Shown here piece after piece: positions 34,001 to 41,982 of a stretch of 64,000 nucleotides of DNA; positions within the stretch are counted from its first letter, which is position 1; the number at the start of each line of letters is the position of its first letter. This DNA is from Neolewinella agarilytica. Its GTDB lineage: Bacteria; Bacteroidota; Bacteroidia; Chitinophagales; Saprospiraceae. A program made the translations under genes and the position numbers. The stretch is from assembly GCF_900110645.1 (NCBI RefSeq), contig NZ_FOFB01000031.1:1-64000 (forward strand), read 5' to 3'. The notes beneath the pieces are model-generated. The model had not been told where the DNA came from and did not search any database. It was given only the letters and a program-made list of their open reading frames with translations.

Positions 34001-34121
34001 AGAACTGGAAAGCTACCGCCGTATCCTCTCCGAGGAAGTACCTAAGTACAACAAGATGATCCTGGAGCAGGGCGTGAAGGTGATCGCCGTGCCGGAAGCT
34101 AAGAAGGATGCACGGAAGTAA
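31020..34121 (+). CDS. Secreted BNR/sortilin-like beta-propeller protein
   Basis: A 1033-residue exported protein (signal peptide MRLLAFLLTLACFSFDLQAQ). The first two thirds form propeller blades marked by about eleven Asp-box/BNR motifs: TKDGGQTW, TIDGGKSW, STDGGKSW, STDAGETW, SNDGGDTW, SFDQGENW, STDEGETW, SKDNGANW, TKDYGKTW and others. The C-terminal third has a beta domain (FHLYDPVDAWRMGGSSRES onwards) and a helical region (VQDKTSEAHQTILDLRGVRD). Proteins of this kind in Bacteroidota are annotated as VPS10/sortilin-like or glycosyl hydrolases, but no sialidase active site is visible. A binding role or an unknown enzymatic role is possible. It appears to be monocistronic. Confidence 0.85.
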   Translation: MRLLAFLLTLACFSFDLQAQDEALYSSLEFRNIGPFRGGRSSTVTGVPGKPMLYYFGSSGGGVWKTKDGGQTWTNISDGFFGGSIGAVAVSESNNNVIYVGGGEKTVRGNVSYGYGVWKTIDGGKSWEQIGLKNSRHISRIRIDKTNPDIVYAAVMGDLFKDSQERGIYKSTDGGKSWKRVLFANAGAGAVDLSIDPGNPRVMFASTWKIRRTPYSLESGGEGSALWRSTDAGETWTNISENKGLPKGLWGINAVSVSPVDGNRVYALIENDKGGVYVSNDGGDTWSARSDSRALRQRAWYYTRIYADPQDIDGVYVVNVSYHHSTDGGRKFESNNAPHGDHHDLWIAPEDNERMIIGDDGGAQVSFDQGENWSTYHNQPTSQFYRVTTDNAFPYRIYGAQQDNSTVRIYHRTDGGTIGESDWESTAGGESAHIAPDPKNPDIVYGGSYGGFLTRYDHETNQVRAVNVWPDNPMGYGAEGMKYRFQWNFPIFFSPNDQDVLYTTSQHLHRSTDEGETWEIISPDLTRNEADKLVSSGGPITKDNTGVEYYATIFAACESHKEKGLLWAASDDGLVHVSKDNGANWDNVTPKGAPKYIMWNSVEVDNATTGGLFIAGTSYKSGDYTPYLYHTKDYGKTWNRIDSGIPRDHFTRVVRQYPGAPNILFAGTESGLYVSFDSGSSWRPFQQNVPMVPITDITIKDDNLILATQGRSFWILDDMTVLKQLSEVDASAGFHLYDPVDAWRMGGSSRESRTAGKNHPGGVNFHIWLSEEAAKDTVPFTLSVMEYGEGGDEIRSWSSDDKENMLELKAGGQTINWNLSYPDGVKVPGMVLWWAGSGGPMALPGEYRVTLKHGDEVQFQDFVVKADPRVTASDEDREAQFSFMKEVQDKTSEAHQTILDLRGVRDQIKTFQGRLPQDADEALKEQGKLIIDGLTKVEEALYQTKNRSRQDPLNYPIRLTNKLAHLNSLTGIGTYKPTAAAYAVKAELTEAIDKELESYRRILSEEVPKYNKMILEQGVKVIAVPEAKKDARK

Positions 34122-34140
34122 GTCCACTGTCCCTGGATGA

Positions 34141-34175
34141 GGAGCTCTGCTCCGAAAGTTGTCTGCGAAGCAGAC
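34141..34175 (+). repeat. Twin-hairpin element
   Basis: GGAGC-TCT-GCTCC (34141-34153), spacer containing AAAGTT, then GTCTGC-GAA-GCAGAC (34161-34175). Same order as 19258-19304. Confidence 0.7.
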
Positions 34176-34300
34176 CGCTGTTGTATTGTTAGCACTGCGC
34201 ATGCCGGCAATCGGCTGTAGCTGATGCCACAGTAGTCGCGGCTTCAGCGGCTGACTGGTGCCACGGTCAAATACCAGGATAATCGCTATGCTTCCCAAGT

Positions 34301-34420
34301 GCAATCGCAAGCTTGGGTAACGCGGACGCTCGAAGGTCCCGCAATACTGCGGGACGCTTCGAGGTCCGCTTTGCCTTGCTTAAGGGACCTTTAGCGTCTT
34401 GGCGGAGAGCTTGCAATTGC
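34301..34420. repeat. Nested inverted repeat with family-3 hairpin
   Basis: Outer arms GCAATCGCAAGCT (34301-34313) and AGCTTGCAATTGC (34408-34420) differ at one position. Inside is the family-3 hairpin (34323-34368), arms CGGACGCTCGAAGGTCCCGCA-type around ATAC. A further GGGACCTTTAGCGTC fragment follows at 34384. Confidence 0.65.
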
Positions 34421-34720
34421 CCTGTATGCTTCCCCCGTTGCCCATGGGCATTGCGGTCCTGGTGGTTAACATGCTGCTGGTATACCGTGGAGTAGCGGGT
34501 AAGGGAAAGACGGAGTCCGTAAAATAGGTTCTAAGCATAGGGTGTACTCTGTGTCTGGTCTGAGGCACGCCAGGTTTTGACTACAAACGCGGAGTGTTTT
34601 CATAAGCCCCTGCCCGCGGGGAGTGGGATTTCTACCGGTAAATAGCGTCAAATAAGTGACATGAACTTCAGCCCACACACGGATCAGTCTGGTTTTTAAT
34701 ACATATAATTCTCACGTAAA

Positions 34721-35605
34721 ATGATGATTGCCGAAAAATGGAATAATATTGGTTTGCTTCAAGAAGGAAGCGGAGCCTTTGTTGCTTTAGTGGTTAATTA
34801 CGATCGTTATGTTAGTGCGGAGGAATTGCTTGAAGACATTATTGAATCGTTGACTATTCTTCTGGTGCCAGCGGCTGCTAGTTATTTCAGTAAAACCCTT
34901 GCTGTTTTTAAAGGTAATGAGTCTCAGTTACTGCTCGAAGACGTACACGTTGAGAAAATAAGGGGAGCTATCAAGGCTTCATCAGGTGATTATCCTGCCG
35001 AAATGGGCGTTTCTCAGATAGCAGTAAAATTGATTGACCCTACAGTGAAATTCATTAAAAATGATGAATCTTCGATCGAGTATATGTTTTATGATCATAA
35101 TCTTAAGCCTGATTATGGCATTTTTAAAAGACTTGAGTCGGAGCAGGTATTGAACGAAAATCAAGACTCTGGAGATAATAGTAAAGAGGACAATCAGATG
35201 AGTATTGACGAAATTTTAGGTAGGGAATACTTAGTTGTCCGTGAAGATGCAGAGCATTTTTGGGATGCCAAATGCTACCTGGATTTTTTGAAAAAGATAG
35301 CATCAGTATTCGAAAAAACATTAGACTTGATTGTCAAAGAACAATTTTTTGAGGACGGATATGAGTGTTTCGCCATAGAAAGTAAAGGGGTAAGGAAAGT
35401 CGTTAAACTGAAAATCACTTCTGACTGGATAGATACTACTATTTTACTCGAAACCAATAAGTTACTTGAAGAAGTGAATAGTGAAGTATTCCTTTACATG
35501 GTGGATATTTTTAAAGACCCAGACCAAACATTCTACCTTGTCGCCACGACTAAAGAAAAGTATGAGCTTTTAAGAAAGAGTGGATACGTACTACAAGGGA
35601 TGTGA
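34721..35605 (+). CDS. AT-rich orphan protein, possibly acquired
   Basis: 294 residues, no recognised domain, no signal peptide and no membrane segment. The protein is acidic in its middle (NENQDSGDNSKEDNQMSIDE), which probably links two alpha/beta halves. The N-terminal half begins MMIAEKWNNIGLLQEGSGAF; the C-terminal half has YECFAIESKGVRKVVKLKIT and FYLVATTKEKYELLRKSGY. Codon use is visibly A/T-rich compared with all neighbours, which suggests horizontal acquisition. It has no partner gene. Stand-alone immunity or defence-type genes can look like this, but nothing here proves such a role. The start may be either of the two adjacent ATG codons. Confidence 0.65.
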   Translation: MMIAEKWNNIGLLQEGSGAFVALVVNYDRYVSAEELLEDIIESLTILLVPAAASYFSKTLAVFKGNESQLLLEDVHVEKIRGAIKASSGDYPAEMGVSQIAVKLIDPTVKFIKNDESSIEYMFYDHNLKPDYGIFKRLESEQVLNENQDSGDNSKEDNQMSIDEILGREYLVVREDAEHFWDAKCYLDFLKKIASVFEKTLDLIVKEQFFEDGYECFAIESKGVRKVVKLKITSDWIDTTILLETNKLLEEVNSEVFLYMVDIFKDPDQTFYLVATTKEKYELLRKSGYVLQGM

Positions 35606-35759
35606 GACTGACGTGAAGGCAAGAGCATGGAGTAATCCATTATTGGGCTAAAAGCGATCCCAGCTCCTTCGAAATTGTCGGGCTGCTAGATTCGGAAATG
35701 AGATTGGGTGGAAGGGCTTTCAACATTGTACAAGAGCGTAGCTCAGAAAATTGGCTTTA

Positions 35760-36020
35760 ATGATAAAAACCATCCTCATCTACCTGGCTATCTTCTTATT
35801 CAGCATCGGACCGCTGCTTCTGGCTATCTCCGCCGGTGCCGTCGGCAAATGGCTTGGCTGCCGCGTAGATGAAGGGAACGCTCATCCCTGCAACTGCTTT
35901 GGGCGGGACATCGGCGGCCTGCTTTACGCCTGTTTTGTAATGGGCTGGTTAACATTACTTACGGGACCGGTGGGCGTGTTACTGGCTATTGGGTATTCGG
36001 TTTGGCTGGGGTGGGGGTGA
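35760..36020 (+). CDS. Small two-helix membrane protein
   Basis: 86 residues. N-terminal helix MIKTILIYLAIFLFSIGPLL, then a loop with CRVDEGNAHPCNCFGRDIG, and a second helix pair (LLYACFVMGWLTLLTGPVGV). The C-x-(V/L)-(D/N)EG-x-x-HPC and (D/N)IG(G)LLY pattern is one I recognise from a small conserved hypothetical family in several phyla. Function unknown. ATG 35760 is preferred to an upstream TTG at 35751. Confidence 0.75.
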   Translation: MIKTILIYLAIFLFSIGPLLLAISAGAVGKWLGCRVDEGNAHPCNCFGRDIGGLLYACFVMGWLTLLTGPVGVLLAIGYSVWLGWG

Positions 36021-36171
36021 TAGATAGCAAATTGAAGAGCTACGAGAGTTCCCGTCCCGGACTTAATGAGGGCTTCCGGAAACCACTACTGCTGAATGTT
36101 AAATCCACCGACCTGGCAATATCCGCTTAGGGTAGAAGTTACCTCTTCAGAGACCCACAACGCCACCCGCC

Positions 36172-36771
36172 ATGAAAAGATCAAGCTTTATTAAAGTACT
36201 CGGCCTCAGTGCCTTTGCGGTCTCTGCAGCCGGGTTTAAATTAGTAAAAGAAGACGGAAAATTCACTACGGACTGTGCTACGAGCAGTGATATGCTGGGC
36301 CCTTTTTTTCGGGAAGGAGCTCCCCGCAGGCATGACCTGACTTATTCGGGAAACGATAAGGAGATGCCGCTCAGGGTAGTTGGACAGGTTTTTGGTGCCG
36401 ACTGCAAATCTCCGCTGAAAAACGTGGACATCGATCTGTGGCACTGTGACCACAAGAAAAACTACGACATGGTGTCAGCCGATTTTCGCTGCCGGGGTAA
36501 AATCACAACGGACGAAAACGGTGCCTATTGGTTTAAAACCTTCGTGCCGCCGCCCTACGGCGGCCGCCCCAAACACATTCACTACCTCGTGGACAATGTA
36601 GCGGGCTATGAGCGACTCGCTACTCAGCTATACTTCAAGGGCGATAGCAAAATTAAACCCAATAACTGGATCAAATACCGCTGGGATGAACGTCGCATTC
36701 TGGATATTTACCGGAACGAAGAGGGGCTTTCGGAGGTCCGGCTGGATCTGTACTTAATGCCGGTCGGATAG
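36172..36771 (+). CDS. Intradiol ring-cleavage dioxygenase-like exported protein
   Basis: 199 residues of the protocatechuate 3,4-dioxygenase / catechol 1,2-dioxygenase beta-sandwich fold. N-terminal MKRSSFIKVLGLSAFAVSAA is a signal sequence. The core includes the opening DMLGPFFREGAPRR, a WHCDHKKNYD strand with a candidate Tyr ligand and the RPKHIHYLV motif with the two His ligands for non-haem iron. Exported intradiol dioxygenase-like proteins are common in Bacteroidota, and their aromatic substrates are mostly unknown. No aromatic degradation genes are nearby. It converges with the DUF2306 gene, 4 bases apart. Confidence 0.82.
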   Translation: MKRSSFIKVLGLSAFAVSAAGFKLVKEDGKFTTDCATSSDMLGPFFREGAPRRHDLTYSGNDKEMPLRVVGQVFGADCKSPLKNVDIDLWHCDHKKNYDMVSADFRCRGKITTDENGAYWFKTFVPPPYGGRPKHIHYLVDNVAGYERLATQLYFKGDSKIKPNNWIKYRWDERRILDIYRNEEGLSEVRLDLYLMPVG

Positions 36772-36775
36772 GTGC

Positions 36776-37603
36776 TTAGCTCAAGCCATTCATAATCGCC
36801 GGCCCCCAATAGTCCGATATAAAAATATAACTGGCGAAGAGCAAAAAACATCCCGCCAGGAAAATTGCTCCGGCTCCGATTACCCGCACCGCCGGCCGCT
36901 TAAAGAAGTCGTATTGGCCGATAACAATTTCGGCCACTACGAGATTAGGCAGATAGAACCAGAAATCCATGAAGTAATCGAACCAACCCCGGAAAAATTC
37001 GGTGTGCCCCTCCCGGCCGCCGAAGCCGATGTAAAAGCCGTAATCCATCCGGTAAAGCCAGGAGCCAATGGCCAGGGCAAACAGACGCAGGGCCCAGGCG
37101 CGGTGACGGTCGAACTGCTGCTGCCGGGCGTAGCGGATGGTTTGCACGGCGGCCAGAAGCATGAGCAGACCATAGCCGGCAAAGCCGACGTTCATCACGC
37201 TGCCGCCGATGGTACCTTTGAGGACAATGAACGTGAGCCCGCCCAGGGCGGCAAAAATGGAGGCCAGCACGTACACGCGGCCCGCCACCCGATGGATAAG
37301 CGGATACCGCTTTCGGACGCCCTCCATCAGCTGTAAGCAGCCTAACATCAGAATGATACCTCCGGAGATAAAATGGATGGCAATGCCGGCCGTAGAGCCG
37401 GGGTTTTCGGGGTCGTAAAGGCCCGGAAGGGTACTGTTCCACTGGGCCGTGTTCCCGTTAAAATACGCCAGGGCATAAAAAATCAAAATGTAAACTCCGA
37501 ACACGAGTGTACTGGCCCAGACGGTAGTAACCAGAAAAACGCTCGCATAGTGAAGCAGATTCTCTGGCAGGCTTCTTTTGATTTTCTCGGTAGAGCTTAG
37601 CAT
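36776..37603 (-). CDS. DUF2306 membrane protein
   Basis: 275 residues with about seven membrane helices. The conserved His-containing elements of DUF2306 are present: IAIHFISGGIILMLGCLQ (H79 region), YPLIHRVAGRVYVLASI and QFDRHRAWALRLFALAIGSW, which resemble haem- or quinone-binding helices of cytochrome b561-like proteins. The biochemical role of the family is not established. It is a single-gene unit. Confidence 0.83.
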   Translation of the reverse strand: MLSSTEKIKRSLPENLLHYASVFLVTTVWASTLVFGVYILIFYALAYFNGNTAQWNSTLPGLYDPENPGSTAGIAIHFISGGIILMLGCLQLMEGVRKRYPLIHRVAGRVYVLASIFAALGGLTFIVLKGTIGGSVMNVGFAGYGLLMLLAAVQTIRYARQQQFDRHRAWALRLFALAIGSWLYRMDYGFYIGFGGREGHTEFFRGWFDYFMDFWFYLPNLVVAEIVIGQYDFFKRPAVRVIGAGAIFLAGCFLLFASYIFISDYWGPAIMNGLS

Positions 37604-37969
37604 AAAAGGAGACTTGGGTTACCAAAAGTACATAATCCCGGCAGGCAAAGCGGTGCAGCCGATGGGATGGGGCGATGGAGAATACGCATTGCTGCACTTT
37701 GGGCCAATGACTAATCTTAGAGGGAAAGGCTTCCTCGATTAATGAATGCCTTGATCATGATTGGGTTTTTATTGCTGGTCTTTCTTCCGGGCGCTACCGC
37801 AGGATGCAGTGATGGGTAGTGGAGCAAAGTGGGTACACTGATTCCCTGGGCGCAAACCAAATTATCGCGGTCCTGGACATTGGATGAGCGGAGACTTACG
37901 ATGACCTGCCCTGACCGGTCAGTCCACACCGCGCTCATTAACCTTTCCCTTGCACCCACGCGCCGCGCC
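37604..37969. other. Intergenic region between DUF2306 and the caspase gene
   Basis: About 365 bases. Apart from a family-1 element at its right end (37951-37970), I see no hairpin and no promoter box. Two short frames on opposite strands have no gene-like features. Confidence 0.5.
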
Positions 37970-37970
37970 C
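37951..37970 (+). repeat. Family-1 GC-rich dispersed element
   Basis: TGCACCCACGCGCCGCGCCC, preceded by CCTTTCCCT. It directly abuts the stop codon of the WD40-caspase gene. Confidence 0.65.
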
Positions 37971-40900
37971 TAATATACCAATGCTTTTTCCACCGCCCGC
38001 TTCAGGTATCTCACCAGCTTTTTGGCTGAATCCATGGTTGGAACTTCCAGGTCTGTGATCAGCTCCTCGTCTTTAAAAAGCTTGGCGGAGAGGGTAATCA
38101 TGCCCGTATCGGACACTTCATAGATCCCACTAATGGAATACGCCCCGGGATAAACGCTGGTGTTGACGTACAACAGGTCGGCTTTATAGCCTTTCTCGGA
38201 CTCTTTGCGGAACTCGTCCTCCAGTAAGGTGGCCAGCTGCTGGTCGTCGCGGTAGCTACTGCCGTTGAGGAAGGTGCTGCGAATCATCACCGGTTTAATC
38301 TTACTGATCGGGATGTCCAGCGCCTGATCCGCAATGCCAATATCAAAACTGGCGGCGTTGGCCGGAATGCCCAGTCGCGGCGTCTGAATGCCGTTGATCG
38401 TGGCCGCCAGCCGGGGGACTTCGTCCGTCGCATACTGCAAGAGCGTCATCACATCGATGTATTTGCGGGTGCCTCCGCTGGCGATGATCCCTTGCAAGAG
38501 GGCGTAGGTGAGTAGCCCCTGACCGTATTCGCTGGCTTCGTAGCTCACCTTGTCGGAGGCACTGCCCGAAATGACGAACATCCCCGTCCGGTCTTTCATA
38601 CGCTCTAATGCCCGTAATTGATCGGAGTTAAGGTCCTTCGTGCCGCCTGTGGTCACTTCATCCACCAGCGTTCCTGAATTACAGGCATCGACGATCAGGA
38701 CTTGCTTCAGGGCGGGAATGGTATTGAGCCAGTCCGTAATCTCATTGGTGGAAATGGCAAATTGTTGACGAAGGGCATTGTCTGACAGGTTCCCATTCGC
38801 CACGTCCCGGGTCAGGTAATAAAATTGCGCCTGATCCGCCGTTCCGTAGGCCATCCCGTGCCCGGAAAAATAAACGAGGATAACGTCTTCGGCCTTGGCT
38901 CGACTGCCAATGTCCCGAAAGACTTTCTCAATATTCTTTTTGCTGGAGAGGTTCCAGGAAATACCACGCCCCTGGAGCTCTTCGGCGTCCAGGGGGCTGG
39001 TAGAAAGGCAGTGTACTTCAAGGCTGTCTCCGCTACCCATATCGTCCCGGTCGTTGAACAGCGCAGCTGCGGTTTCCCGGATCGCAATGGCCATGGCCAG
39101 AGCGTCTTTATCCGGGTAGGCCAGGTCGAGGTCTTCGCCTTTGTAATCCCGGGTCCCGATGGTGATGGCATACATTTTGGGGCGGTATTGACCGACGAAG
39201 CCGGTCGATCCGGTCCGGTTGCCAGACGTCCCCTTGCTGGAAGGCGGGCGGTAGGGTAATTGAAAAGGCTTGCTTTTGAGCCACCCCTCTTCGTTGTAGG
39301 CCCGGATGGATATTACGTTGGTGGAATCCGGATGACTAATAAAATAGCGGCGAAACTGCCCGAGAGGAATATCCATTTTTACCGGACGTACGCCGTCACC
39401 TGAACCTGGAAATGGGTTGGCCTCTTCAACCACCTCCTTACCGTTGATGAACACGCTTGTTTTGCCAATGCCACCGTTGCGTTCCTTTAGCTCAATGTGG
39501 AGACTCCCCTTGTCGATGTTGGCGATGATCTCCGGAAAAAGGTCGACCTCATCAAAGCCCTCTACCGGGCGAATGCTCTCGTTGGAATAGCCCAGCAGCT
39601 TCTGGAGTAAACCCGGTTCGTAGTAGCGTTCTTTCAACTGATTGAGCTGCAAGAGTTCCAGCCCAATGGAATAGTACATACTGTTCATGGCATTGGGCGA
39701 AGCATCAAAAAGACCGTTGGGGCTAGTGATGATCCAGTCATTGTCGTTGAGGAAGAACAAAGTCGCCAGAGGGCTTCTACTTCCGGCACTCCAGAGGATT
39801 ACCGTATGATCTTCTGACCAGCTGATGATGAAACGATCATCGAGTATATACTTTGCTCCGATTACCCCAAGTGAATGACCGAGGAGGGAGTCCAGCCCGG
39901 ACCCATCGAGATTACTCCGGTAAAGCCGGTTCCCTTGTGAGAAGAGGACCTCGCCATGAGTAGTGGAAGTTGCTTGGAAACGAGACTGAACCGGTACGTT
40001 AATGGTGCTGATCAGGCAGGACGCTGCCAGATTACGATGTTCTTCGATCTTTTCATTTGATCTATAGTCGTAGCTCCTTTCACGGGTACTGACTTTCTTA
40101 CCAGCTTCATCCGTCTGGCTGGATATCTCACCCCAAAAAAACTCCTGTGCTCCTTCGAGCTCAGCCGCCAGACAGGCCAATTCCCAAACTTCAGGTTGAC
40201 GGTAGGAATTGGAAACAATGAGAAGCTCCTGATCGTCGCTTAGACCAACATCAGAGACGGATAGGTCCGGTAAAAAAATAAATGGGCGAGCTCCGCCAAC
40301 GGTTACCTCACCAACGCCGTAAGTCCAATAAGAGCCAGGATTAATGTTTTTCTTTTGAATCTCAATGTTGGGGTCTTCGATGGCGTAGACAGAGAGTAGT
40401 CCGTTTTCATCCTGATTGCTGGCCTGGGCATTAATTTGGAAATCATTTTCATTGCTATTGAAAAGGGTAGAGTCTACGCCCGTTGGCTTAAGGCTGGCGT
40501 TGCGAATATCCAGTGTAGCGGTGGGGAGCGGGTAAAGGGTATCCTTCATGTCCTGCCAATCGAGCAGGTCCATGGATATGGAGTCCCACTGCCGGTGAAA
40601 GTAGGCTTCCGCGACACCATCGTTAATTAGTAGTTGGAGCAGATTGTCTTTTGTAGAGTCTTCAGCTATCCATTCCACTTTTTTGAAGGCTCCTTGCTCA
40701 AAAGATTTGAGTTGCTTTCCATCGAAGCCAACAATCCGCAGGCTGCCATCCTGCTTACCCACCACTACTTCTTCAGCTACGGGAGAAAAGTTAATGGAAG
40801 AGGAGGAGAAAGTAAGAAAGCTGGCAGGACCAGTATAGGTGAAGGGAACACCCAGGCCATGGAAACGGCTGAGTACACTTCCAGTTTCCAGGTCCATGAT

Positions 40901-41929
40901 GATGGCTTCCGTATTGGCTTGGGTTCTCACTAACAGATAGCGACCGTCAGGGGAAAAAGCGTAAGGGTGGGCGAAGTTCTGCGAGTTCAGGGCTTGCATT
41001 CCTTCAGGGGTGGGAGCGGAAGAACTGGCTTTGCCCGGAAAGGGTAGGGGCTTCAGCTTACCTTCAGCTGGGGCGTACAATAAATTTTCGTTGGAGGTGG
41101 AAAGCATCACCTTGCGACCGTTTGGTGTACTGAGCCATTTACTCCAGATGATTTGCTGGGTCATGGCCTGGTAGGTATACCAATATCCTATATCACCGAG
41201 GGCACCTAAACGCTCAGGCTTTTGCTTTCCTCTGCGGATATCTACGGCAGTGACACCGCCGTTGGGCAGGAGGAAATAGGCTGTGTTTTCTTCCGGAGAA
41301 AGAAAAAAGTCTATTCCCCCAAAATCCTTGGATTTACCCATCCGGGCAATTTTTTCTGCTTTCCCGGAGCGTAAATCGATCTTCTTCAAAATGCCCCCCT
41401 GAAAGCCAAAAAGGCTGTTTCCGTCTTTAGAGAATTGGTAATGCCCCGGGCGGCTGCCTTCGATTTTTAGAGGAGATGCTTTCTGCTCTAATAGGTTATA
41501 AAGCACTAAGCCTTCCGTACCGTAGACAATTAACCAATCGCCCCGTGGGGAGAAAGCCGGAGAGAAAGAATCGGGAGAGAAAAAATCTCCTTTCTGTGTT
41601 CTGAAGTCATCTTTCAATACCTGGCCGTCCATATCCCAGAGAATACCCTGCTTGAGCGTGCTGGTGAAAAAGTATTTCCCGTCGGGAGAAATGACCAGAT
41701 CTCTGATGGCCTCCTGGTGGTGATTTAGCGTTCGGACGAGCTCACCACTCCGTTTCCAGATTTTGACCTTTTTATCCGCGCTTACCGAGATAAGATGCTT
41801 GCCATCGGGGGTGAAGTCTACTCCTGTGACGGCTTCCGTGTGGCCAATGGGAATGACAAGCTGTGGCTTTTGTGCCTGTAGGGGAGCAAGCAGTGAAAAT
41901 AGCAGAAGAAAAAAGACAGATGATTTCAT
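37970..41929 (-). CDS. Secreted WD40-repeat protein with caspase (C14) domain
   Basis: 1319 residues. Signal peptide MKSSVFFLLLFSLLAPLQAQ, then WD40-type repeats (GHTEAVTGVDFTPDGKHLIS, NHHQEAIRDLVISPDGKYFF and further, more diverged blades to about residue 740), a beta-sandwich linker (about 790-880), and a caspase p20-like protease domain. The catalytic dyad is intact: H1024 in VYFSGHGMAYG and C1083 in VDACNSGTL. The substrate-side segment SGSASDKVSYEASEYGQGLLTYALLQG is typical of bacterial caspases. The C-terminal 100 residues form another small domain. Export means that, unlike many caspase-like defence effectors, it should act in the periplasm or outside. It is the last of four closely spaced minus-strand genes (GT4, pxpB, pxpC, this). 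Confidence 0.88.
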   Translation of the reverse strand: MKSSVFFLLLFSLLAPLQAQKPQLVIPIGHTEAVTGVDFTPDGKHLISVSADKKVKIWKRSGELVRTLNHHQEAIRDLVISPDGKYFFTSTLKQGILWDMDGQVLKDDFRTQKGDFFSPDSFSPAFSPRGDWLIVYGTEGLVLYNLLEQKASPLKIEGSRPGHYQFSKDGNSLFGFQGGILKKIDLRSGKAEKIARMGKSKDFGGIDFFLSPEENTAYFLLPNGGVTAVDIRRGKQKPERLGALGDIGYWYTYQAMTQQIIWSKWLSTPNGRKVMLSTSNENLLYAPAEGKLKPLPFPGKASSSAPTPEGMQALNSQNFAHPYAFSPDGRYLLVRTQANTEAIIMDLETGSVLSRFHGLGVPFTYTGPASFLTFSSSSINFSPVAEEVVVGKQDGSLRIVGFDGKQLKSFEQGAFKKVEWIAEDSTKDNLLQLLINDGVAEAYFHRQWDSISMDLLDWQDMKDTLYPLPTATLDIRNASLKPTGVDSTLFNSNENDFQINAQASNQDENGLLSVYAIEDPNIEIQKKNINPGSYWTYGVGEVTVGGARPFIFLPDLSVSDVGLSDDQELLIVSNSYRQPEVWELACLAAELEGAQEFFWGEISSQTDEAGKKVSTRERSYDYRSNEKIEEHRNLAASCLISTINVPVQSRFQATSTTHGEVLFSQGNRLYRSNLDGSGLDSLLGHSLGVIGAKYILDDRFIISWSEDHTVILWSAGSRSPLATLFFLNDNDWIITSPNGLFDASPNAMNSMYYSIGLELLQLNQLKERYYEPGLLQKLLGYSNESIRPVEGFDEVDLFPEIIANIDKGSLHIELKERNGGIGKTSVFINGKEVVEEANPFPGSGDGVRPVKMDIPLGQFRRYFISHPDSTNVISIRAYNEEGWLKSKPFQLPYRPPSSKGTSGNRTGSTGFVGQYRPKMYAITIGTRDYKGEDLDLAYPDKDALAMAIAIRETAAALFNDRDDMGSGDSLEVHCLSTSPLDAEELQGRGISWNLSSKKNIEKVFRDIGSRAKAEDVILVYFSGHGMAYGTADQAQFYYLTRDVANGNLSDNALRQQFAISTNEITDWLNTIPALKQVLIVDACNSGTLVDEVTTGGTKDLNSDQLRALERMKDRTGMFVISGSASDKVSYEASEYGQGLLTYALLQGIIASGGTRKYIDVMTLLQYATDEVPRLAATINGIQTPRLGIPANAASFDIGIADQALDIPISKIKPVMIRSTFLNGSSYRDDQQLATLLEDEFRKESEKGYKADLLYVNTSVYPGAYSISGIYEVSDTGMITLSAKLFKDEELITDLEVPTMDSAKKLVRYLKRAVEKALVY

Positions 41930-41982
41930 ATGGGAAATAGTCAGTTAGGCTAAAGGAGGGCCAACGGGGCGATTTCAGTAGA

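Larger units (their letters stand above)
34122..34720. other. Hairpin-rich 600-bp intergenic region
   Basis: No credible gene. It holds the twin hairpins at 34141-34175, a nested inverted repeat at 34301-34420 with the family-3 hairpin inside it, and several smaller inverted repeats. The last 200 bases before the AT-rich gene show no repeats I can define. Confidence 0.65.

Noticed and set aside
35730-35760. GAGCGTAGCTCAG resembling the 5' part of a tRNA
   Set aside because: No T-arm, anticodon stem or acceptor complement follows; the similarity is limited to a D-arm-like stretch.
37717-37959. 80-codon minus-strand frame between DUF2306 and the caspase gene
   Set aside because: No signal peptide, domain or promoter, and it overlaps another equally featureless frame on the plus strand.
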